Assembly: GCA_028023455.1 (NCBI GenBank)
Contig: JAQFVV010006738.1
Span: 339,632-403,631, forward strand
DNA: 64,000 nucleotides
DNA from: Epiperipatus broadwayi
Lineage: Eukaryota; Onychophora; Udeonychophora; Euonychophora; Peripatidae
Direction of reading: 5' to 3'
In this document: one piece after another, positions 43,931-56,780 of the stretch
Layout of the letters: each line of letters begins with the position of its first letter
Position numbering within the stretch: position 1 is the stretch's first letter
Notes under the pieces: model-generated
Told to the model about the DNA's origin: nothing
What the model saw: the letters and a program-made list of their open reading frames with translations, nothing else
Databases searched by the model: none
Position numbers and translations under genes: made by a program

Positions 43931-45418
43931 TTGATATTACTGTATGGAACTGTAAAATGCTCAACTTGCCATTAAGAACAATTAACCACAGGGAATTATT
44001 TAGTAATGTTTTTATAAATAGTATACTTTTTTTTAAAGAAATAAATAAAAAATTCTTTGAAAGTCTGCATTTAAAATAACAAATGCTCTGTAATTAACAA
44101 TTTTGCAATTAGTAAAGTTATTAACTTTCTTTAAAAAAAATTCCCCTAATAAATGGAAGATCTGTCCCTTCCCTTTATTTTCTATTAAACAGAACTAAAA
44201 AAGTAAAATTAATTTCAAGAATGACTTGCCCTGTTTTTATACACATATAGTGTAAATATTAAATACTATAAATTAGGAGGAAAATATGAAGTAATTCAAA
44301 TTATGATTTTTATCGGAAAGATTAACTGTAGATATTTATTTTAACACAAAAAAATTACATACTCATTAGAGAATATATAATCATTTCTTAAAATTTGTAA
44401 AAATTGCCAAAAAAAGCATTCAAATATTATAAATACAATAATGCTCCAAAAAGAAAATGCTCCCTTGCTGTTGTCGTGAATTGTCTTGGACTCCCCTTTA
44501 ATACTTTCTGCTGACTTTGGAACTTTCAAAGTAATAAAATTTCTCTCTTATTTTTTTGTGTGGGGGTTGTCATCTTATTATTTGTATAATCAAGCTTATC
44601 AGTAAAGATTTAATCACAATCATGATAAGTCAATAACAAAAGAAAGATTACAAAGTGGTGAACAGAAAGGCTACTGATGATCAGAAACTCAATATAAAAC
44701 ACTGCTATCTATTGAAATCTTAATTTAAAAAATTTAATCTCATTAATATGTAATTGTGAAGTTGATTTGTAATAGATTTCCAAAATCCAGTAATGTAAAA
44801 ATAAATATAATTATTATAGCTACTCGCGTATTATTATCTCTAGGACATGATTAGCCTAAGGTTCAAATGATGGAAGCAAATACTCTGGAAGAGTGGAGCA
44901 GGCATCTTCACAGATTCTTTTTCTCTCTCTCATAAGATTTCTATGAGATTTTTATCTCCATATAACATATAAAAAAAACATTTATCAAATTCAAGAGTTA
45001 ATTATTCTATTAAAGGGCTAACTTCCTATTATTATTTGTGACTGATAATTGTTTTTTCGATCCAATTATACATGTTATGTAAAATCAATCTGTTGTTTTA
45101 AAAGCATTACTGCTCAGATCAAACATTTAATTCCATGTATATATATACTTTATCTTTATAATAAAATGCTAAATAGAAATATATCTAGTATATTTAATAA
45201 ATAAGAATCTAGATTCATTGGACGACTGGTAACACTATTAAGTGCCTAGTAAAATGGTTTTCTCTCCAAACTGTCTGCAACATTATCTGAAAAATTAATG
45301 CATGTGGTATTTAGTATCAGAATTTAACTATCTACAAAAATTTTAAAGTGCTGTCATATCTAGATGACAGATTACAACATGAAATATATCAGTGTGTTCC
45401 ATACTTTGTAGAAAATCC
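43931..45418. other. AT-rich intergenic DNA
   Basis: Nothing recognised. The 5' end of the mariner element should lie in the last 200 bp, but its inverted repeat was not identified. Confidence 0.5.
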
Positions 45419-45873
45419 ATGAAAGAACAATGCGTTAACATTAAATTTTGTTTTAAATTTGTCATGAAGCCATACATCACAAGAATGTTTTTATGTGTTT
45501 TTCCAAGATTTTCTGCCGCCAGAGGGAGTAGTGAAGATCCATGACCAGATGCAGTAAGAATAAACATGAATGAAGAAAACATACAAAAAGTTATGGAATT
45601 CTTTGAACTTACTGCTATACTTCTGTCAGACTTAGTGAAAAACTCAGTGGCATTTTCAAAACCAATTGTCCAGTGTATTTTAATGAAAGATTTAAAACGG
45701 CTGAAAGAATACGCACATTTCATGCCTCCTCCAGGACAGAAGTCCAAAAAGATACCAGAGTAGAGCATTGGATTCAGAATTCTTTCAAACAAAAGAACAA
45801 GTGATGAAAAATATTGTTTTCAATATGAGCCATCAAACAAGTGCCAGAGTGAGAAATGGAGACCATCAGAAGG
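45419..45873 (+). pseudogene. Mariner transposase pseudogene, N-terminal part
   Basis: From 45419 the plus frame gives MKEQCVNIKFCFK, the start of the mariner helix-turn-helix region. After stops come NEENIQKVMEFFE, SDLVK, VQCILMKDLK, a HFMPPPGQKSK stretch and RTSDEKY. Another frame then gives KCQSEKWRPSEG at the insertion point. These follow the order of mariner transposases (HTH, second HTH, linker). The reading is broken by frameshifts and an in-frame stop. It continues at 50601. The minus ORF 45343-45792 is its antisense shadow. Confidence 0.75.
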
Positions 45874-46306
45874 TGTGATACACTAGCAATACTATTGGCT
45901 GATTATATTTGTGACTGATACTATATAGAACAAAAGGTGCGCAGGGGAGTCAGCAATAGGTAGATATAGGGTACTATTGCGGACAAAGTATTTGGTAACA
46001 TTATTCCATTTATAATAATAATTTGCTAGAGATTAGTTATAATATTACACATACATATAAGAATAATAATTGCAGGAGTATTCATTGTAACCAACAATTA
46101 ATTTTATTCTTATTAATAATTCCTACTCACATATTAACAATTACTTCTCTCTGGAATACTAACTTGAATATCCCTGCCAAGAATTATCGGCTAGGTTTAA
46201 GCATTACTTGCACGAAATATTACGAACATTAAACAATATTAAGCCAGTTAGACAATGGTTATCCTAACAATTATTTGATAAATTGATTAACCTCCATGGT
46301 TAAACA
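45874..46306 (+). repeat. 5' LTR of the old Gypsy element
   Basis: 433 bp. It shares long blocks with 50161-50600 (GAACAAAAGGTGC, TCCATTTATA, TATCGGCTAGGTTTA, GATTAACCTCCATGGTTAAACA) with numerous substitutions and small indels between them. Confidence 0.9.
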
Positions 46307-46314
46307 AAACAATT

Positions 46315-46324
46315 TGGCACAGTC
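46315..46324 (+). other. Primer-binding site, old Gypsy element
   Basis: TGGCACAGTC starts 8 nt after the LTR end; one base different from TGGCGCAGTC in the young element, consistent with the same tRNA-Ser-like primer after mutation. Confidence 0.55.
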
Positions 46325-46599
46325 AAGTCCAGAACCTGTGGTAAAAAAGGAAGCCATAATATGTACTGTCTATGATGGCCGTCATGTAGCAAATGCCAAT
46401 AGGAGAATTTGATGTCAAGAGCTCTATCAACTGGTCACTTTCTTGCATGTGCTTTGTAGATTATTGTTAATAATATTAAGGGAACAAGATAAAGATGGCC
46501 ACATTGTTAGGGTTTTCCAGATTGAAGTGCTGGAGATTGCAGACCAGCAGAACCCAAGAGTTTTCCATACAACGACATATGAAGGAGTCTCCTTCCTTC

Positions 46600-49500
46600 G
46601 AAACACATGATGAGATTGCATTTTAGAAATCGATGGCAAATGAGAACTGAAAGTTTCAAAGAATTCGATACAGCGCTCAGAGTTGGCAAAAAATTGTGTC
46701 TATGGACAATTTCTAGAAGCCCTGCTAGAACAGTTATTATGGAGCATATACGGCATTAAATTTCAAGAACAACTACTAGCCAATTTAGATTTAAATTACA
46801 AAGACACCATTAAAAGAGGAATTGCACACGAGTTAGTGATGAATCAAGCTAAAGAATATTTTGATACCACGCTAATAGCAAACTATTACCATACAATTCA
46901 GAAAATCATTGAATAAGGAAATGAAATGACAAAACAGGAAGGAATAAACAATAATAAAACCAATTGTTACTGCTGTGGCAAACCGGGACATATCACTCGA
47001 AATTATAGACAAAATCGAGAAAACTGTACAAATTACAGATCGAAAGGCCATCTAGCGAAAGTCTGTCACAAACCGAAACCAGATTATAAGGACAAAAGAC
47101 ATTCTAATATGTGTATTAAAAATCTAAAATGTAGCGAAGCAGAATTTAAACTGCCCATACTCATCGAAGTGAAACGCGTTAAAATGGAAATTGATAGCGG
47201 CTCTGGAATTTCACTAATGTCCTTTAGAAATTTGGAAGCTGTCACTGCACAAAGAAATGATACACATAAAATGGAAAAAAACAATGTAAGCGCTAATGAC
47301 ATAAATGGCAGTCTGGTGGAAATAGTTGGAATGCTAAGAGTAAAAGTAAAATTAAATTCAAAAAATCAAAAGACTACCCCTATACATAGTCTATAAACAA
47401 ATAAATCCACTAATAGGCCAGAATTGGTTCAGACCACTCAGGATTACCATAAACGTAATTAAAAAAACCAATATTGAAAATGAAATGCAAAATAAATTTT
47501 CAAACCTATTTAAGTCAAAACTAGGGGAGATAAAAATATTACCAATGCAATTAGAACTCAAGGACCACTCAATCCCAGTCATATGTAAAGTGCGAAAGAT
47601 GCTGTTTGCGCAAAAAACAAAAGTAGAAGAAGCACTAAATAAACTCATGCAAAAGGGAATAATAAGTTCAACAGAAGACTCTGAGTGGGCCACACCAATT
47701 GTTATAGTTAATAAACCAGATGGGAAAATATGAATTTGTGGAGACTATAGAATAACAGTAAATAAAAATCTTCGTTAAAGTGCACACTCTGTTCTGAATG
47801 CATGAGAAATTCTAGCATTATTGGAAAATCACATTTCGCAAAACTATCTCCATGTTTTTCACCAGACCAGTATGTAAGAAAACTTCAGAAATACTAACAA
47901 TCACAACTCACAGGATTATTCAGATATAACTGTCACTTGGGAATTAACATGGCACCAAACATATTACTAGTGGGGGTAATCCCATATTTTGATGATATCT
48001 TGATTACAGCTAACACTGAAGAAACAGATAGAGAATTACACAAGTGCGCAGTTGGCTTGAAGGTTTGGGAGCGACACTAAATGCCGAAAAATGCATATGG
48101 AATACCAGAAAACTTAAGTTTTTGGGACATATCATATCACAAGATGGAAAAGCCCCTGCACTGGACAAAATTAAAGCAGTAAAGAATGCACCCAGACCAA
48201 AAAATGCAAAACAATTTCAGGTGTTTCTGGGACTTATTAATTATTCCGAGCCCCCTTAAAGAGAAAGCACATGTAGCTCAACCTCTATATAAACTCGAAA
48301 AAAAATCAAAACTGGGAATGGTCAACAGACTAAGAGATGCATTTGTGAAAACAAACTCCCTGTTAACATCAAGAAAGTTGCTACTTCACTACGACAGTAA
48401 ATTGGAGATAGACAACGGATCCATCAGAGTATAGAAGCAGTGTTGACTCACCTCACATACAAAGGTAAGACCAATAGCATATGCATCACAAACATTAACC
48501 AATGTGGAAAGAAACTATAGTCAACTCAACAAGCAAGCCCTGGCCAGTTTTTGGAATTAAAAAAAATCCATCAATACGTATATGGCTGACAATTTACAGT
48601 CATAATTGACCACAAACCACTATTGGGAATATTGACAAAGGTAAAACCAATTCCAGATCATCTCACTCCATGCATGCTGCACTGGATAACACTGCTGTCA
48701 GCTTATGACTAAATAATAAGAGGGGCAGTTTGATACAACATGCAGATGCACTCTCATGGATGCCAGAGATAACCAAAATAAAAAAGATCAATGAGAAAAT
48801 CAACTACATAGACAATTGGAATTCACAGATAAATAGTAAAAAAGTAGCGGAGTGGACAGATAGTGATCCAGGACATCAATTACTTATAAAATGGATTAGC
48901 AATGGTTGGCCCAGTAAAAGATCAAAAAACTTGCCACTGGCTTTCTGGAATGCCTGTTCAAGCTTATCAGTCTGCAAAAGGTGCATACTAAATGGAGATA
49001 GTTATAATACCCTGGCAGGTAGGTGCTAAAAATGCTGCACAATGGATATTTAGGAATAGTCTTTGCAAAGGCACTTGCCAGAAGCTATGTCTGGTGGCCT
49101 AAGATAAATGAAGACATTGAGTCCTTCACAAAAACTTGCACAACATGCCAATCAAATACTCGATCGACAATAAAGGAATATAACTCATGAACATCAACTA
49201 AAAATGCATGGGAACATGTACACATGCAGGTCCTTTCATGGGATATACATTCTTAATATAGGTCGATACCTATTCCCACTGAGTAGAATACCCAATCAGG
49301 AAAAACATTGGGACAGTGGAGATCATTCATCATCTAAATGAAATAATAACACAAGGATACCTGGAAGCTCTCATCACAGATAATGGTTCTGGTTTTACTT
49401 CAGTAAAGTTCGAAGAATACTTAGACCAGAAGCATAAAACGTATATACTCGCCACCATACCATCCCGAGAGTAATGGATTAGCCAAAAATGCAGTAAACC

Positions 49501-49830
49501 AACTTAAACTTGCACTGAAAAAAAAAAAGTCAACAAAAATGCAAGAAACACTGCACTGCATATTATTACACCAACACTCTACACCAATAGCAGTGAAAGG
49601 AAAGTCTCCAGCTAAACTATTATTGAAACAGAGATTGTCAAGAAACATGTACACAGGCTGAAACAGAACATAAAACAATCATAGTGGGAGAAAAGATGTA
49701 GATCAGAGATAGTCTATATAAAACATGGATAAAGGGAGAAATTGTCAACTTAACATCCAAATTTATAGCAGTGGTGAGAACAGAGGATGACGTAGTATAC
49801 AAGCAATACATTAACTATCTACACCACTGC
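46600..49830 (+). pseudogene. Gag-pol remnant of the old Gypsy element
   Basis: Frames align piecewise to the intact polyprotein at 14349-18236. Gag shows LHFRNR (46611) and AKNCVYGQFLEALLEQLL. The first knuckle is NCYCCGKPGHI, with its last Cys lost; the second is decayed. Protease has MEIDSGSGISLM. RT has EWATPIVIVNKPDGKI, a stop, ICGDYRITVNK, later YFDDILITA (47985) and LGHIISQDG. RNase H shows DHKPLLGIL. Integrase shows SYVWWPKI, TCTTCQS and DNGSGFTS. At least eight stops or frameshifts break it. The ORFs between 46683 and 49029 are its fragments. Confidence 0.9.
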
Positions 49831-50148
49831 CATTCTCCAAGCTGGGAGAATATAACCCAGCGGAAGTAGAACTGTCGAACCAACAGACAAAAGCAGAGAG
49901 AGATAAACCACAAACTGGACACCAGATACACAACAGGAAAGAGTGGTAGACGATCATACGCAACAAATGGAGGAGATGCAAACGGAACTGGCAAACAAGG
50001 AGAACAGTAAAGACAGATCGCAAAGACCTCAAGAAACTAAGTCACCCAAATTCTTAAAAAAATTTTGTATGCAATTCCAGACTTTTTTTATGTATATATA
50101 CAGAAAAAAGAAATGCATTCATTTCATGGGTACTCGTAATTCTGTGTA

Positions 50149-50160
50149 GTTGGGGAAAAG
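50149..50160 (+). other. Polypurine tract, old Gypsy element
   Basis: GTTGGGGAAAAG directly precedes the TG of the 3' LTR. Confidence 0.7.
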
Positions 50161-50600
50161 TGTGATATAATATCAATACTATTGACTGATTACAATTAAG
50201 CATGATTGATACTACACAGAACAAAAGGTGCACAGGAGGAGTCAGCAGTAGATAGATATAGGGTACCATTGCAGATGAACTATTCGGTAAAGTTATTCCA
50301 TTTATAGTAATAATTATTTGCTAGAAATTTGCTACAATATTATGCATATGTATTAGAATAATAACTGCTGGAGTATTCGTTATAACTAACAATTAATTTG
50401 ATTCTTATTAGTAATTCCTACTCACATATTAAGAACTAGGCTCACTGGAATACTAACTTGAATATCCCCACCAAGAACTATCGGCTAGGTTTATGCATTA
50501 ATTGCATGGAGTATTATGAACATTATACAATATTGAGCCAGTTAGACGTTGGTTAGCCTAACAATTATTTAATAAATTGATTAACCTCCATGGTTAAACA
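50161..50600 (+). repeat. 3' LTR of the old Gypsy element
   Basis: 440 bp, collinear with 45874-46306. Followed by AAAGG, the partner of GAAGG at the other end. Confidence 0.9.
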
Positions 50601-51085
50601 AAAGGAAAACCAAAAATATTCTAAAAACAAAAAAATCAAGTCAAAACATTTTTTTTTTTTTATTCTGAACACATTATTCACTACAAATACATTCCTGAAG
50701 ATCAGACAGTACCATTAACTATTATTGGAGTATTTGGAATTATTTGTGGATTAAAATTTTGTACAAATAGCCTAAAAACCATGAACAAGGTTCTTAGTAA
50801 TTGTTGCGTGATAATGTTAAGACAGCTAAGATTAAGTATGACATTTTGGAACAAAAAGAAGCATTATTGTGTTTGAGCACCCACTCTATTCACCTAGTTT
50901 AGCTCCCATTGATTTTTAGCTATTTTCAATAAGTAAAATTGGTCATGAAGGGAAGTTGTAAAATTCAATTCTGGACATTCAAAATTTGGGACAGAGTTTC
51001 TGCGAATAATTTGTGAAAATTTCAAGAACAAATAATTTTACAATCATTCCAGTAGTGTATTAAATAGCAGAAAACTATATTGAAT
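50601..51085 (+). pseudogene. Mariner transposase pseudogene, C-terminal part
   Basis: Picks up in the mariner order where 45873 stops: a KPKIF start, then SEHIIHYKYIPEDQTV, a decayed middle, EHPLYSPSLAPIDF (with the third catalytic Asp of the mariner D,D34D triad), and ILDIQ...CIKQQ-type end pieces. Several shifts and stops are present. The 3' inverted repeat may lie near 51120-51160 but was not matched to a 5' partner. Confidence 0.75.
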
Positions 51086-51702
51086 AATCAATAATAAAAA
51101 CAAAATGTACATGTCTTTTTATTTGACATCAATCATCCTTTAATAGAACACACTGTATATAAGATTAAACAGAAAACAAAGCATAACATACGTATACATC
51201 TTCATTTTGTAGTATTTCTCTTACTTGAAATAACTTGTAATCTATTTCAAATTATTTTCATTTTTTTTCTCCTAATTTCAATATCTCTTTAATATACTTC
51301 TATATCTTTTGAAGATTATTCTTTTTTTTTTTTTACCTATTTTCATTCAGCTCATTCTGAAACATCATTCTCAAATATCACTGGCTTCTTTTACTTTTCT
51401 AACTTTTTAAAATAAGTACTTTACTACATTTCTAAATCATTTTATTTTTCACAAAGACTGTAAAATACAGGGGCATTACTTCTATTTTTCAGAGTATAAA
51501 TGTATATTATTATTAGCATGTGTTAAAATTTAACAATATAACAGTAATAATTCTAATGAAATTTTGCTCTTAATGCACTTTTAAAACAATGTAATAATTT
51601 ATTGTGACTTTATTGATGAATGTTTTTGAGCATAACAGCGGCCAAATCTCAAGGATGATTTGCAGATTGCAGCATTTAAAATATATAATACTGTTATATA
51701 TA
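51086..51702. other. AT-rich DNA between mariner and Merlin
   Basis: Nothing else recognised. Confidence 0.55.
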
Positions 51703-51710
51703 CAACTTTT
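51703..51710. repeat. Target-site duplication, left (CAACTTTT)
   Basis: Identical to 57021-57028 on the far side of the outer Merlin element. Confidence 0.85.
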
Positions 51711-52019
51711 GGTAAACAGGAACTTACCAGGTCACGACAAAATTTTGTAGTTCAAATTTTTTTCACCAGAATGTTTCTTGTCGAAATATTTAAAAATTTG
51801 TTGTGAAATATCACACGGCGACATAAAATTATATTATAAAAAAATAATTAATAACAAATAATTATATTATAAAAAATATCTGATAAAAAATACTTTACTA
51901 AAATAATAACAATAAACGGCATGGATATTACGCAGTCAACACTTTAAGCATATTCCGTAATAAGTTCATTCATAATTACTATCCATTGTAGTTTAATAAG
52001 TTCATTCATAATTAATAAG

Positions 52020-53078
52020 GGTAAAACTGCAGTTGTCAGGTCACAATAAAATTCGAATTTTGTTTCAAATTTTTCTCACCAGGGTATTTCTTGTCGAATA
52101 TTTAAATAAAAAAATTATTTATTAAAATAATACTGTGTTTCAGTTATTAAACATTCGTAATTAAAATAATAACAATATATCCTACCAACATTCGTAATTA
52201 CTGTCCATTGTAGTTTTTGCTTACAATAGCGATAAAATTCACAGACTGTGTCAGTCGTGTAGAGTCCTGAAAGCAAAGGATAGGATTCGAATAAAGTATT
52301 TCTGGTAGTGTGAAATTGTTACATTGTCTTGGGGCACATTTTACAAGTTTTCCAAAGTTGTAAGATGTGGCTTTCAGAGAGTTTTTTAATTTCCAGAGTA
52401 ATTCGTAAAATGAATCCTATAAATGGTAATGTAATTGTAGTACCAGAAAATGAAGTGTTACTTGCTGCAGATATTCGCGTAGAAAATTGGACATCGTGTG
52501 TGTTGATGGATAAACTTCGAACTCCAGAGTTAGCAATGAAGTGGTTAGCAAGGAGGCGCCTGCTTAAGGATAGTACTCTATGCCAGCATTGCGGCGTGCA
52601 GTGTTCTCTCATCAAATTAGCAAGAATGTGGAGATGGTCACAGATGGCAATGCAGATTATGTCGCCGTCGTGTATCTATCAGAAAGGGTTCTTTTTTTTT
52701 TTTTCCAAAGCCATTTATCTTTAAAGACAATTATGCTTGTAGTATATTATTGGGCACATAATTTGCCACTGTTTTATTGTTCACGAGCTAAGTGTAGGTT
52801 GGCACACTATAGTAGACTGGGCAAATTTTTGCCGCGAAGAGTGCGCAACATATTTTCACCGACATCCAACGCAAGACGGTGGATTTGTTGGTAGGATATA
52901 TTATTATTTTATTAAATTATTTTTTATAATGTAATTATTTTTTATTTTTTTATATTATAATTTCGTGTATTTTATATTTAACAACAAATTTTTAAATAAT
53001 TCGACAAGAAACACTCTGGTGAGAAAAATTTGAAACAAAATTCGAATTTTATTGTGACCTGGAAACTGCAGTTTTACC
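52020..53078 (+). mobile_element. Inner Merlin element
   Basis: The ends GGTAAAACTGCAGTTGTCAGG and (read inward from the right) GGTAAAACTGCAGTTTCCAGG are inverted. Similarity runs about 70 bp further, through CACAATAAAATTCGAATTTT. It is flanked by TTAATAAG (52012-52019) and TTAATAAC (53079-53086), an 8-bp duplication with one mismatch. It carries a decayed transposase N-terminal half and lies within the outer Merlin. Confidence 0.85.
52329..52895 (+). pseudogene. Merlin (IS1595/ISXO2-like) transposase remnant
   Basis: Three plus frames must be combined. The first gives ELAMKWLARRRLLKDSTLC and QHCGVQCSLIK, the first zinc-ribbon Cys pair. A shift then leads to DGHRWQCRLCRRRVSIRKGS, the second Cys pair and the RKGSFF box. 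A further shift after a long T run leads to SHLSLKTIMLVVYYWAHNLP, and another to ELSVGWHTIVDWANFCREEC and a DGG turn. All these are in the order of ISXO2-like transposases. The catalytic DDE part that should follow is absent: AT-rich DNA starts at ~52900. The element is therefore both frameshifted and internally deleted. Confidence 0.8.
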
Positions 53079-53288
53079 TTAATAACAATATTCATAATTA
53101 CTGTCCATTGTAGTTTTCGCTGCTACTAGTGATTGCTTTGCGAATTTTATCTATTGTATAAGCAAATGACTACAATGTGATGTGATGTGATGTATTATGG
53201 CTTCTCCTTAAACGAAGTCAAGAATATCTCAGCAATTAAGCCCAGATAAACCTGTTAGCCACTTTCTTTTACATTCCCCACTCTAAAT

Positions 53289-56200
53289 TTACCCATAATC
53301 TGCTCTATCCCATTTCCACAACATAATTTTTGTCAACTCTATAACCTTTATATCTAAATCCCCCTTATCTTTTCCCAAACCTAGCATAAAAACCAATAAT
53401 TCACTTTCTGTATAATCACTCTTTTCATATTTATTTTTCCACAACTTCATTATATGTACCCTTTCTGTTTTCAAACATTTACATTCAATTAACAAATGCC
53501 TAATATTTTCAATTCCTTCCTTACATAATTTACAAAATAAATCACCCATATTTTTCCATTTACATGTATATTCTTTTGTAGCTAAAGATCCCGTTCGAGC
53601 CTTAAACAATAAACTACTTTCCTTACTATTATCATATATTAACTCACACCTAATATTCTGTTTATTTCTATATATATTTAAACTCTTTTTACTCTCCATA
53701 CTATTTCTCCATCTCTCTAACTCCCTAGTCTTTATTAATAAATCTATTCTTTTATCCCATTCCTTACTACTATAACACTCAATAATCCTCTTAACACAAT
53801 CATCCCATCTTTTGTACAAATATACTGATATAAATTCTTTATCCAAATCTTTTGCATAGCGCATTACCTTTCTCACCCATCTTGTTACCTGCCCTTTACT
53901 CATAACCCAATTAAATACTATTTTAGCTATTCTTTTATTATCCATAAACTGCAATCTACCAAACATTTTCATTTTACTTTTTGCATCTCTCATATGAAAA
54001 CTTGACCATCCCATTTCTCCTTGAATTGCCTCCCTTGCTGTCCATATTTCTGCATCCAATGCATGTCTTCCTACTTCCCTTTGAGTTTTTTCTAAACAAT
54101 CTAATATCTTTTTACTAACATATAATGCATCATTACCATATGTTAACCCTGCTACTGCAACTCCTTTCCATATAATTCTAGCTACATCATATTTATTATA
54201 TGAAAATACTGTTAATTTCTTTATCAATCCCTTTCTTTTCTTTGCTTCATTTATCAATTTTTTCTCCCATTCATCCAAATAATTTTTCTGATTACTTAAA
54301 ATAATTCCCAAATAACTATATCTATTCACCACACTTAACTTAATATCTCCCAATAAAAATTCTACATCTTCTCTTTCCTCAGTATTAACCATCATTATAT
54401 TTGATTTTTCTTCACTAAATTTAATCTCCATCTCTTTACCCACCCTTGCACATGTCCTCAACATAACTTCCATATCTTCTCTTTTTTCTGCACATAAAAA
54501 TATATCATCTGCAAAAAAAAAGACCTGACAAAATATATACTCCCTTACTACCTATTAACGGTATCTCTATCCCTCTTCCTAATCTTTCTATTGCTCTTTC
54601 CATTTCACTCAAATACAACACAAACAAAATAGGTGACATAGGGCATCCTTGCCTTAGTTCCACACCATTTTTAACTTTAATTGATTCTATATTCTCTAAT
54701 TGATATATATAATAATTATTTTCATATAATTTCTTAATAATATCTATTAAAACTTCATCCATTCCCAAATTTGCTAAACTTATCCATAATCTATTTCTAT
54801 TTACTCTATCATATGCCTTCTCTATATCTATAAAACTCATATATAACTGTTTATCTGCATTCCTACTCATATCCATAAGTTGTGTAACTACAAATAAACT
54901 ATCTCCTATATGCCTATCTAATCTAAAACCTCCTTGCATTTCACCCACTACATTATTCCCTTCCATCCATTTTACAACTTTACTAGCCACCATATACGAG
55001 AAAACTTTATATAAAACTGATGTTACCGCTATCGGTCTATAATTATTCAACTTTCTATGATCCTTACCCTTTCCTTTAAATAATAACCTTACTCTTGTAT
55101 TACTCCAACTACTTGGGAAAACTCTATTCTGTGCCATTTTATTAAAACAGGATAATAACTTTACTTTTGCCCTATATCCTAAATTCATTACCATCTCTGC
55201 TGCCCATCCATCTAAACCTCTTGCCTTCCCACTTTTCAATTTCTTCTCTACCTCATTTAGTTCATTTTCTGAAAAACTAATATTCCCATTACTATATTCT
55301 TTCATATTTTCTAATATTCTATCATTCACATTTAACATCTTTTCTATATTCATTACATAACTATTTAAGATTCTCTCTAAATCTTCTCTAGAACTACACT
55401 CAGTTCCCTCATCATCTAGTAATACTAACTCTCTCTCCCCTACATTTCTCCTTTTAATATAATTCCAAAATTTTTTACTTCCATCTCTTCCACTTTTATT
55501 AATATCCTCCAACAATTTACTATTCAATTTCATTCTCTCTCTATAAATATCTATTTTAGCCAACTTCTTCTTTTCTAAGTACTTTTCCCATTTAGCATTA
55601 ATATCTTTTTCACTTTCCTTATTCTTAATAGCACACTTATATTCTCTACATGCTTCTTTCCTTTCTTTTACACTTTTACTAATTTTAATTTTTTTATTAC
55701 TTTTATTCTTTTCAATATTCTCACCTAAAAGCCTATTTGCAACTTTTTCTACTTCCTTACACCAATCCTTATACTCATCCCCAACCCACTCTTCCATTAT
55801 TTCTTCAACTTGTATTTTATACTCTTCCAACTTATTCTTATCATTTACTCTCCTTCCACATCTTTCACTATTATTTCTACTTTTATTTCTATTCTCCATC
55901 ACATTACTAACCATTTCAATTACAATGAAATTATGATCACTAGTGCATACTTTTTCTTCATTATCAAATACCTTAATTTTCTGTATTTTATTTATTCCCT
56001 CTTTCTCTACCAATACATAATCTATTGTGTGAAATATATTATTTCTGGACCATGTGTATTGTCCCTCATAAATATTTAATAAATTTCCAATACTCAAATT
56101 CACTTTCTGACAAAAATTCTTCAAAAGCTGTCCATTTTTATTATCTACATCATCAATTTCTTCAATATGTCCATTCATATCCCCTATAACCATTATTCTC

Positions 56201-56710
56201 TTCCCCTTTTCTTTAAAACTTTGTATATCCTTAACTAAACATTCAGTATATGTTACTATTCCACTCCAATATAATTTGACTATCTCCAGTAGCTATATAA
56301 ACTATAGCCACCATCCATTCTTGTCTACCCAACCTTATTTCAAACCACAAGTGTTCTTGACATTTAACAATATTTAAATATTTTTTTGATATAACACCTA
56401 TACCACCACCCCTTTTTTCTTTTTCTTTTCTATTTATACCCTGCCATACCAACTGTTCCAAAATAGGTTCTTCTTCTTCTCTTAAATGTGTTTCCACTAC
56501 TGCTAATACCTCAAGCTCTTCATTTTCAATTGTTTTATTTAATTCCATCCACTTTTCTGGTTTCCTACCACCTTGCATATTCAAAAACCCAATTTTAACA
56601 ATTTCTTCTTTCCTAACTACTCTTTTATAAATTCTTTTAATTCTTTCTTCTCCATTACATTTATAAATTACTTTCTTACCATTAATTTTACAAACCCATT
56701 CCTTCTCCAT
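53289..56710 (-). pseudogene. LINE-B ORF2: endonuclease-RT, two frameshifts
   Basis: Three frames cover one ORF2 of about 1,130 codons. 56710-56243 is the endonuclease start (KIGFLNMQGGRK, VVETHLREEE). 56193-54505 carries GDMNGHI, SDHNFIVIEM, then RT: GKARGLDGW, YRPIAVTSVLYKVF, FIDIEKAYDRVNR, ELRQGCPMSPILF. 54473-53289, whose upstream frame supplies FADD, covers the RT palm end, thumb and a C-terminal CCHC motif, CKLCKEGIENIRHLLIEC. The first break is near 56270. The second lies in a run of nine T on the coding strand just before FADD (~54515), a place where a sequencing or replication slip is easy. Apart from these breaks it is open, so it is recent. It would copy its own RNA at a nicked target. 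Confidence 0.88.
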
Positions 56711-56780
56711 ATCTATATTTATATCAAAATCAAATTCCTTTTGCTTACTTCTTATATTCCATCCATTCTTTTTAATAATA

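Larger units (their letters stand above)
45874..50600 (+). mobile_element. Old Ty3/Gypsy element inserted in mariner
   Basis: LTRs at 45874-46306 and 50161-50600, both TGTGATA...TTAAACA, frame a decayed gag-pol. The flanks are GAAGG (45869-45873) and AAAGG (50601-50605), a 5-bp target duplication with one mismatch, and the mariner reading resumes across it. The internal order is primer site, gag, knuckles, protease, RT, RNase H, integrase, polypurine tract. It is related to the element at 13.6-19.1 kb but with clearly diverged LTRs and a dead ORF, so it is much older. Confidence 0.92.

Noticed and set aside
45343-45792. 149-codon minus-strand ORF
   Set aside because: It is antisense to the mariner transposase remnant, whose plus-strand motifs explain the sequence better.
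55810-56079. Plus-strand ORFs across the LINE-B (55810-56079, 56573-56791)
   Set aside because: Antisense to ORF2, whose motifs are clear on the minus strand.
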